From positions 1-21,274 of IMG/VR virus record IMGVR_UViG_3300032246_000316: a stretch of DNA of 21,274 bases; one strand, 5' to 3'. Shown piece by piece: positions 13,604-18,956 of this stretch. Source of the DNA: a virus. The notes beneath the pieces were generated by a model. It did no database searches. It worked only from the letters and a program-made list of their open reading frames with translations, and was not told where the DNA came from. The stretch's first letter is position 1. Each line of letters begins with the position of its first letter. Position numbers and translations under genes: made by a program.

Positions 13604-14509
13604 ATGTTTAACAGCCCTTTCGGTGGACCAACCGGTACATACGCCCAACAGGCGCAGCAGCCTATGCAACAACAAAGCTACGGCCAACAACAGCCTATGC
13701 AACAGCAAGGTTATGGCCAACAGGGTGGGTTTGGCGGCATGGGCGGGGGCTTTAATCCGTACCAGCAACAGATGCAAAGTCCTTACGGCCCACAGCAAGG
13801 TGGGTTTGGTGGCTATGGCGGTCAGCAAGGGGGCTATGGCGGCTATGGCGGGCAGCAACAAGGCTATGGTGGCATGGGCGGCTACGGTGGCATGGGTGGC
13901 TACGGCGGTGGTTTTGGCGGGCAACAGCAAGGCTATGGCGGCATGGGTGGCTATGGTCAGCAACAAGGCTTTGGTGGTTTTGGTGGGATGGGCGGCTACG
14001 GCCAGCAGCAGGGTATGGGCGGCTTCGGCGGCGGCATGGGCGGCGGGTTTAATCCGTACCAGCAAATGCAAAGTCCTTATGGCCCACAGCAAGGGGGCTT
14101 CGGGGGTGGCTTCGGGGGTGGTTACGGCGGCCCACAGATGCAAAGCCCTTACGGCCCTCAAATGGGTGGTTTCGGCGGTCGTGGAATGGATCGTGGGTTT
14201 GGCGGCAGAGATCGCGATGTTGGCAATCAATCCATGGGCGGCTATGGCGCACGACAAGACGGTTTAGACCAACGCGCTATTGATGCCAACCCAGAAGGGT
14301 TTGAGTCGTGGAACCAAGGCCGAGCACAACAAGGCGGTTTGTCTGGTATACGTGGTCCTGTTGTCACTAACCAGCAAGCATCACCGGCCCTCGGATCGCT
14401 GTCGGAAATGTTCCGTGGAGCCCCTCTTGGCGGCGGTGAGTCAAACACGGGTATGCAGGCTCAAGAATACAGCCCGTCCATCAGACCTAACACGTTCTCA
14501 CAAAGCTGA
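13604..14509 (+). CDS. Gly/Gln/Tyr-rich prion-like low-complexity protein, 301 aa
   Basis: A 301-residue protein with an AAGGA ribosome binding site. Residues 1-192 contain no Asp, Glu, Lys, Arg or His and use only ten amino acids (G, Q, Y, M, F, P, S, N, A, T), mostly as GYGG, GFGG, GMGG and QQQGYG units. A unit FNPYQQ(Q)MQSPYGPQQGGF occurs at about 50-68 and 149-166, with a shorter copy at 179-190, showing internal duplication. Residues 193-206 are RGG-like (GGRGMDRGFGGRDRD), and 210-301 is a less biased tail with a possible short helix (LGSLSEMF). There is no Lys or Cys anywhere. The composition resembles FUS-like or prion-like domains that self-associate. Its phage role is unknown; it could be a virion component or an assembly organiser. 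Confidence 0.85.
   Translation: MFNSPFGGPTGTYAQQAQQPMQQQSYGQQQPMQQQGYGQQGGFGGMGGGFNPYQQQMQSPYGPQQGGFGGYGGQQGGYGGYGGQQQGYGGMGGYGGMGGYGGGFGGQQQGYGGMGGYGQQQGFGGFGGMGGYGQQQGMGGFGGGMGGGFNPYQQMQSPYGPQQGGFGGGFGGGYGGPQMQSPYGPQMGGFGGRGMDRGFGGRDRDVGNQSMGGYGARQDGLDQRAIDANPEGFESWNQGRAQQGGLSGIRGPVVTNQQASPALGSLSEMFRGAPLGGGESNTGMQAQEYSPSIRPNTFSQS
13747..14094 (+). repeat. Direct repeat inside the Gly/Gln/Tyr-rich gene
   Basis: A ~48-bp unit beginning TTTAATCCGTACCAGCA occurs at about 13751-13800 and 14048-14094 with one 3-bp indel and single-base differences. A shorter related copy starts near 14138. The copies are about 297 bp apart and keep frame, so the gene has grown by in-frame duplication. Confidence 0.75.
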
Positions 14510-14526
14510 TACACACGGTAAAAATT

Positions 14527-15456
14527 ATGGCAACCTCTGGCGTAGCAGCATTTAACCTCGATCTCGCCGAGATCGTTGAAGAAGCGTTTGAGCGATGCGG
14601 TGCGGAGCTGCGTACGGGGTATGACCTGCGCACAGCGCGCCGGTCGTTGAACTTACTGTTTGCTGATTGGGCTAACCGTGGCGTCAACATGTGGACGTTT
14701 GAGCAGGGGACGATTACCTTGACTCCGGGCTTGGCCACCTATGCCTTGCCCACAGACACTGTGGATTTGTTGGAGCATGTCATTCGCACGGGCGCGGGAA
14801 GCGCATCTACCCAAGCCGACTTGACCATCACGCGGATCAGCGTGTCTACTTACGCCACGATCCCAAACAAACTCCAACAAGCACGTCCCATTCAGTTGTG
14901 GTTCCAACGCCTTGACGGCCAGCGCTCTTCTGTAGGGACAGTGTTGTCGGCATCAATCACCGCCACGGACACCACGATCACTGTGGCTTCGACTGCAGGC
15001 TTGGCTACAACCGGTTTTGTTTTGATTGGCACAGAGACCATCAATTACGGCTCCATCAGCGGCAACCAGCTTTTGTACTGCTCACGCGGGCAGGCAGGAA
15101 CTACAGCAGCTACGCACACCGCGGGCGACCCCGTGTATGCCCAAAATCTACCGTCTGTAACGGTGTGGCCAACCCCAGACAATACCCAAACATACCAACT
15201 CGTGTACTGGCGTATGCGCCGCATTGATGATGCTGGCGGTGGTGTGAACACAATGGATGTTCCGTTTAGATTTCTGAACTGCATGGTGGCTGGTTTGGCA
15301 TACTACCTTGCGTTAAAAGTGCCCGATGGCGCACAACGACTTGATGTGCTCAAAGCCCAATACGATGAAGCGTGGCAGCTGGCTTCCGAAGAAGACCGCG
15401 AGAAAGCCGCGGTACGGTTTGTCCCCCGCCAGATGTTTATTGGAAGCGGTACGTAA
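14527..15456 (+). CDS. Head-tail adaptor / head completion protein candidate
   Basis: A 309-residue protein. The N-terminal helical part (FNLDLAEIVEEAFERCG, then LRTARRSLNLLFADWANRG, about 9-52) and a beta stretch (LTPGLATYALPTDTVDLLEH, 65-84) are characteristic of podovirus portal-adaptor proteins in the P22 gp4 / T7 gp11 position. The C-terminus contains YQLVYWRMRRIDDAG and a helical tail ending DREKAAVRFVPRQ. Residues about 137-205 form an inserted beta module (ITATDTTITVASTAGL, INYGSISGNQLLYCSRGQAG) of a kind found in many phage proteins. The role would be to seal the portal after packaging and connect it to the tail. The ribosome binding site is weak. Family-level confidence is moderate. 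Confidence 0.65.
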   Translation: MATSGVAAFNLDLAEIVEEAFERCGAELRTGYDLRTARRSLNLLFADWANRGVNMWTFEQGTITLTPGLATYALPTDTVDLLEHVIRTGAGSASTQADLTITRISVSTYATIPNKLQQARPIQLWFQRLDGQRSSVGTVLSASITATDTTITVASTAGLATTGFVLIGTETINYGSISGNQLLYCSRGQAGTTAATHTAGDPVYAQNLPSVTVWPTPDNTQTYQLVYWRMRRIDDAGGGVNTMDVPFRFLNCMVAGLAYYLALKVPDGAQRLDVLKAQYDEAWQLASEEDREKAAVRFVPRQMFIGSGT

Positions 15457-15846
15457 ATGGGCAATCGGTTTGCTTCTGGAAAAAACAGTATTGCTATATG
15501 CGATCGCTGTGGTTTCCAATTCAAATTGACGGCCTTAAAGAAGGAAGTCATCAAGACAAAGATTTATAATCTGCTGGTCTGTGGTTCTTGTTGGGACCCG
15601 GATCAACCGCAGTTGCAGTTGGGTATGTACCCAGTTGATGATCCTCAAGCGGTGCGCAATCCTCGTCGTGATACAACGTATGTGACGGCTGGCCCTAATG
15701 CACAAGGCTCGCTGACTGGCGGTTCACGGGATACTCAGTGGGGCTGGAACCCTGTTGGGGGGTCGAGTTCTTTTGATAACGGTCTGACACCAAACTACTT
15801 GTCCTTGGCAGTACAACTTGGTACAGTCACAGTGGTAACAACCTAG
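15457..15846 (+). CDS. Zinc-ribbon virion-type protein, 129 aa
   Basis: A 129-residue protein whose ATG directly follows the previous TAA. Residues 15-45 form a four-cysteine zinc ribbon: C15-x2-C18 in ICDRCGF and C42-x2-C45 in VCGSCWD, joined by a basic segment LKKEVIKTKIYNLL. Next comes MYPVDDPQAVRNPRRDT and then a Gly/Ser/Thr-rich beta-type C-terminus. Lying between two adaptor-like genes it is most likely a minor connector or tail component that binds zinc for stability. A DNA-binding role is possible but less supported. Confidence 0.75.
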   Translation: MGNRFASGKNSIAICDRCGFQFKLTALKKEVIKTKIYNLLVCGSCWDPDQPQLQLGMYPVDDPQAVRNPRRDTTYVTAGPNAQGSLTGGSRDTQWGWNPVGGSSSFDNGLTPNYLSLAVQLGTVTVVTT

Positions 15847-15855
15847 GAGTTGAAT

Positions 15856-16056
15856 ATGGCAAAAATGGAATCAATGAAGGCTGACAAAAAGCAAGATGTC
15901 GCCCTCATCAAAAAGGCTTTTAAACAGCACGACATGCAAGAGCACAAAGGCGGCAAAGGCACAAAGCTCAAGCTGGCCAAAGGCGGTGTAACCACCGACA
16001 ACATGAAGGCTATGGGCCGTAACATGGCTCGTGCAAATAATCAAAAGACAGGTTAA
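15856..16056 (+). CDS. Small basic protein, 66 aa
   Basis: I take the ATG at 15856, 6 bp after AGGAG, not an in-frame TTG two codons upstream. The 66-residue product is Lys/Met/Gly-rich: KKAFKQHDMQEHKGGKGTKL (about 19-38) followed by KLAKGGVTTDNMKAMGRNMA (39-58). The KGG element links it in style to the small basic genes at 12354-13180. The last block is of a type I recognise from other phages, without a known function. Confidence 0.75.
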   Translation: MAKMESMKADKKQDVALIKKAFKQHDMQEHKGGKGTKLKLAKGGVTTDNMKAMGRNMARANNQKTG

Positions 16057-16060
16057 TACC

Positions 16061-16306
16061 ATGGCTAAGATCAACAACCTCCCAGCTTCCGAGTACGCCA
16101 AGCCCCACACCATGAGCGGCAAAGACGTTCCTTTGGAAAACAACCCCGGCAAAGGCCCAAGTCGCAGCAACCTCGACTCGATGGATGTTAGCATTGGCCG
16201 TATCAGCAAGTCTGCTGGCAACGAGCCTATCAAGACTTCTGGCATCGTGACTCGCGGCAACGGCGCGGCCACCAAGGGTATCACCGCACGCGGACCAATG
16301 GCCTAA
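16061..16306 (+). CDS. Small basic/polar protein, 81 aa
   Basis: An 81-residue protein from the ATG at 16061; an earlier TTG frame overlaps the upstream gene and has no better ribosome binding site. The chain appears largely disordered: NLPASEYAKPHTMSGKDVPL, NNPGKGPSRSNLDSMDVSIG, and an end KTSGIVTRGNGAATKGITAR followed by GPMA. It is basic, has no Cys and no membrane segment. It sits between the small basic gene and the second adaptor-like gene. Function is unknown. Confidence 0.7.
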   Translation: MAKINNLPASEYAKPHTMSGKDVPLENNPGKGPSRSNLDSMDVSIGRISKSAGNEPIKTSGIVTRGNGAATKGITARGPMA

Positions 16307-16307
16307 C

Positions 16308-16979
16308 ATGAACTACGCCGACCTTGTAACTGCGGTCTCCAACTATACGGAGAACACATTTCTGACTGCCGAGATGAATACGTTCATCAAGCAGGCGGAG
16401 CAGCGCATTTACAACTCGGTGCAGTTTCCTTCGTTGCGTAAGAACGTCACAGGGACGATTACGGCCAACAACAAATACTTGTCGTGCCCACTGGACTATC
16501 TTTCGAGTTACTCGCTGGCGGTAATTGATGCCACAGGTGCGTATGAGTATTTGTTGAACAAGGATGTCAACTTTATCCGCCAAGCGTACCCACAGCCAAC
16601 AGACACAGCGATCCCTAAGTACTACGCTTTGTTTGGCCCCAACTCAACTGCGCCAAATGAGTTGTCGTTTATTCTTGGCCCAACACCGGATGCAACGTAC
16701 AGCGTAGAGCTGCACTACTTCTTCTATCCTGAGTCGATTGTGACTGCAGGTACTACATGGCTTGGCGACAACTTTGACACCGTTCTGCTATACGGCACAC
16801 TGGTGGAAGCCTATACATTCATGAAGGGTGAGACCGACATGATGCAGCTGTACGACAGTAAGTACAAAGAAGCCCTCCAGTTGGCTAAGCGTTTGGGCGA
16901 TGGCTTGGAGCGTTCCGATAGTTACAGAAGCGGACAGTACCGTACGGCACCCCTGCCCCAGAATAGAGGGGTGGCTTAA
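16308..16979 (+). CDS. Tail adaptor-type protein, 223 aa
   Basis: A 223-residue protein beginning 1 bp after the previous stop. It opens with a helical part (VTAVSNYTENTFLTAEMNTF, IKQAEQRIYNSVQFPSLRKN), continues with a beta core (YLSCPLDYLSSYSLAVIDAT; LSFILGPTPDATYSVELHYF) and ends in a helix (LLYGTLVEAYTFMKGETDMM; YKEALQLAKRLGDGLER). This helix-beta-helix plan fits the adaptor or tail-tubular class of short-tailed phages. It resembles in outline the protein at 14527, so one may contact the portal and the other the nozzle; which is which cannot be told from sequence alone. Confidence 0.65.
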   Translation: MNYADLVTAVSNYTENTFLTAEMNTFIKQAEQRIYNSVQFPSLRKNVTGTITANNKYLSCPLDYLSSYSLAVIDATGAYEYLLNKDVNFIRQAYPQPTDTAIPKYYALFGPNSTAPNELSFILGPTPDATYSVELHYFFYPESIVTAGTTWLGDNFDTVLLYGTLVEAYTFMKGETDMMQLYDSKYKEALQLAKRLGDGLERSDSYRSGQYRTAPLPQNRGVA

Positions 16980-16981
16980 TC

Positions 16982-17428
16982 ATGAGTATTGCTCAGACCG
17001 TCACCACATCATTCAAAACCGAGCTGTTGCAAGCGGTGCACAACTTTGGCCCCACATCGCCCAACACTTTTAAGATCGCGCTGTATACAGCAGCGGCCAG
17101 TCTTGACGCAACAACAACGGTTTACACAACGGCAAACGAAGTCAGTGGTGCAGGCTATACGGCCGGAGGCAACACGCTGGTTATCAGCGTTTCTCCCACA
17201 TCAGGGCTGAACAATGCCATGATCCCCACAGCGTTTGTTTCGTTTGACAATACAACATGGGCAACGGCGTCATTTACGGCCCGAGCTGCTTTGATTTACA
17301 ACGCCACACAGGGCAACAAGTCCGTGGCAGTGATTGACTTTGGTTCAGACAAATCGGTGAACGGAACAGGCTTCACAATCCAGTTCCCAACTGCAAACGC
17401 AAACAGCGCCATTGTGCGCATCTCATAA
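16982..17428 (+). CDS. Virion-type beta protein, paralogue A, 148 aa
   Basis: A 148-residue protein behind a GAGGGG ribosome binding site. It begins with a short helix TSFKTELLQAVHNFG, then NTFKIALYTAAASLDATTTV, NEVSGAGYTAGG and near the end AALIYNATQGNKSVAVIDFG. The same landmarks occur in the same order in the protein at 17638-18114, so the two are paralogues. The composition is that of an all-beta surface or tail protein. It is probably a tail or fibre-associated structural component; the exact function is unknown. Confidence 0.7.
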   Translation: MSIAQTVTTSFKTELLQAVHNFGPTSPNTFKIALYTAAASLDATTTVYTTANEVSGAGYTAGGNTLVISVSPTSGLNNAMIPTAFVSFDNTTWATASFTARAALIYNATQGNKSVAVIDFGSDKSVNGTGFTIQFPTANANSAIVRIS

Positions 17429-17436
17429 GGACTCAC

Positions 17437-17628
17437 ATGCTGGTTACTACCACCTACGGCGACATGGACGACTCTTTGCTTGAGAAGCGCGAGGGTACGT
17501 TTGAGGATGACAACGAACTCACGACTTGGGTAGAATACTGGAAAGATGCGGAGCTGGTGCATCGCTCGGCGCATGTTACGTTGAAGAAAATGCCTACCTT
17601 TGCAGGTGGCGAAACCGCATCTTTTTAA
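17437..17628 (+). CDS. Small acidic protein, 63 aa
   Basis: A 63-residue protein with an AAGGAC ribosome binding site, placed between two paralogous structural genes. The sequence DMDDSLLEKREGTFEDDNEL is acidic and is followed by strand-like TTWVEYWKDAELVHRSAHVT and LKKMPTFAGG. Small proteins of this kind occur beside tail genes in related phages, but no function is known to me. Tight spacing on both sides (8 and 9 bp) supports it as a real gene. Confidence 0.75.
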   Translation: MLVTTTYGDMDDSLLEKREGTFEDDNELTTWVEYWKDAELVHRSAHVTLKKMPTFAGGETASF

Positions 17629-17637
17629 GGAAAAATC

Positions 17638-18114
17638 ATGGCAAACACCCAAAGCATGGTCACATCGTTCCTCGGCGAACTGATGACCGCAACACACAAC
17701 TTCGGCACTGCACCTATCCGTGCAGCCACTACCGCTGACACTTTCAAAGCCGCGCTGTATTTGACTTCAGCCACGATCAACGCAGCCACCACTGCATATT
17801 CTGCGACTGGCGAAGTGTCGGGTACAAACTACACAGCGGGCGGTGTGACGGTTACAAACGCAAACGCACCGGCTTCAACCAACAGTTCTGCAACTGCTGG
17901 CGTGGGTTACTGGACACCCTCTGCTTCGATCACATACACGACTGTGACTTTGAGCACGGCGTTTGACTGTGTGTTGATCTACAACTCGACCCAATCGAAC
18001 AAGGCCGTCTCGGTGCACACTTTCGGTTCTCAAACGATTACCGCCGGTACGTTCACTTTGACAATGCCCTCGAACACTACGTCAACTGCATTGCTGCGCT
18101 TGGCCACAACCTAA
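17638..18114 (+). CDS. Virion-type beta protein, paralogue B, 158 aa
   Basis: A 158-residue protein with an AAGGAAA ribosome binding site. It shares with the protein at 16982-17428 the run TSFLGELMTATHNFG, DTFKAALYLTSATINAATTA, GEVSGTNYTAGG and CVLIYNSTQSNKAVSVHTFG. It differs by a short insertion after HNFG (TAPIRAATTA) and by a variable middle (NANAPASTNSSATAGVGYW). This indicates an old tandem duplication with divergence. It is probably a tail or surface structural protein; there is no enzymatic motif. Confidence 0.7.
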   Translation: MANTQSMVTSFLGELMTATHNFGTAPIRAATTADTFKAALYLTSATINAATTAYSATGEVSGTNYTAGGVTVTNANAPASTNSSATAGVGYWTPSASITYTTVTLSTAFDCVLIYNSTQSNKAVSVHTFGSQTITAGTFTLTMPSNTTSTALLRLATT

Positions 18115-18124
18115 AGGTTAGGCC

Positions 18125-18949
18125 ATGTCTCTCGGCTGGGGTGACAGCGCGTGGGGGAGTAATGGCTGGGGCGGTACTCTCGACGTAACAGGTAACGCTG
18201 CTTCTGGTGCGGTGGGCTCTGTTACGGCGGATCGCACCGTTGCTCTTTCTGGCGTATCTGCATCCGGGCTGGTTGGTATAGTTACCGCCGTAGAGACAGA
18301 AGCAGGAGTTGGGGATGTTGCGTACGGCTTTGTTGGAACACTAGGTGTTTCCCGTACTGTTGCTCTCACGGGCGTAGTTGCAAGCGGCGCTGTCGGAACC
18401 GTAACGGCAAGTAAAGATATTGCCCTGAGTGGTGTGTCGGCTACTGGGTCTGTCGGTACTGTGGCTCTGGGTCCACGCTCACTTGCTTTGGTAGGTGTTG
18501 AGGCTGCGGGTTTAGTGGGCACAGTAACGCCCGACCGTAGTAAAGCGTTGACAGGAGTTGCCGCCACAGGCGCTGTGGGTAGCGTGATTCAGTCTGCTTC
18601 TGTAGATTTGACAGGCGTGCAGGCTCAGGGCGATGTGTCCCAAGTCATTGTTCCGCTCAGCCCTCTTACAGCCAACGGCTTTGCGGGTACGGTGGTGGCA
18701 GACAGAGTTGTCGCGCTCACAGGTGTTGGAAGTACCGGCAGTGTTGGCATAATGACAGTTGCCGAACGTATCAAAGCGTTGACGGGCGTGGCCGCACAAG
18801 GTGCAGTCGGTAATGTTATCGCCGTATACTGGAAGCCAATAGATGACAACCAGACAGCAAACTGGCAAAATATCAGCAATTCACAAACACCGGGGTGGAG
18901 TCAAGTCGATACAAGCGATACTCCGAACTGGCTTGAAGTAACCACTTGA
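18125..18949 (+). CDS. Repeat protein with ~20-residue beta units and C-terminal Trp repeats, 274 aa
   Basis: A 274-residue protein. After a Trp/Gly-rich start (GWGDSAWGSNGWGG) about ten imperfect repeats follow to residue ~230, each near 20 residues, with the consensus ALTGVxAxGxVGTVTxxxxx; two units are shortened (around YGFVGTLG and TANGFAGTV). The last ~35 residues hold three 11-residue units around QTANWQNI, QTPGWSQV and DTPNWLEV. Such short Gly/Val repeats suggest a beta-solenoid or other repetitive fibre. Lying just before the tail fibre it may be a tail spike or fibre-linking protein. No family is securely recognised. Confidence 0.75.
   Translation: MSLGWGDSAWGSNGWGGTLDVTGNAASGAVGSVTADRTVALSGVSASGLVGIVTAVETEAGVGDVAYGFVGTLGVSRTVALTGVVASGAVGTVTASKDIALSGVSATGSVGTVALGPRSLALVGVEAAGLVGTVTPDRSKALTGVAATGAVGSVIQSASVDLTGVQAQGDVSQVIVPLSPLTANGFAGTVVADRVVALTGVGSTGSVGIMTVAERIKALTGVAAQGAVGNVIAVYWKPIDDNQTANWQNISNSQTPGWSQVDTSDTPNWLEVTT
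18180..18822 (+). repeat. Tandem ~60-bp coding repeats
   Basis: Imperfect units of about 60-63 bp encode the ALTGVxAxGxVGTVT repeat of the 274-residue protein. DNA identity between units is modest because synonymous codons vary, so the array is old or selected at protein level. Two units are shortened. Confidence 0.7.
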
Positions 18950-18956
18950 GGTACAC

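Noticed and set aside
14097-14125. GGGGGCTTCGGGGG motif resembling a terminator
   Set aside because: It lies inside the Gly-rich coding repeat and lacks a complementary arm and a T-run.
13747-14200. Possible CRISPR or minisatellite array
   Set aside because: The repeats are in-frame protein-coding units of variable length without regular unique spacers.
13514-14267. Two long frames (about 240-247 codons) on each strand overlapping the Gly/Gln/Tyr-rich gene
   Set aside because: They arise from the stop-free low-complexity repeat. Their translations are Ala/Leu/Thr- or Ala/Ser-rich nonsense without ribosome binding sites, and the true frame is fixed by the adjacent genes.
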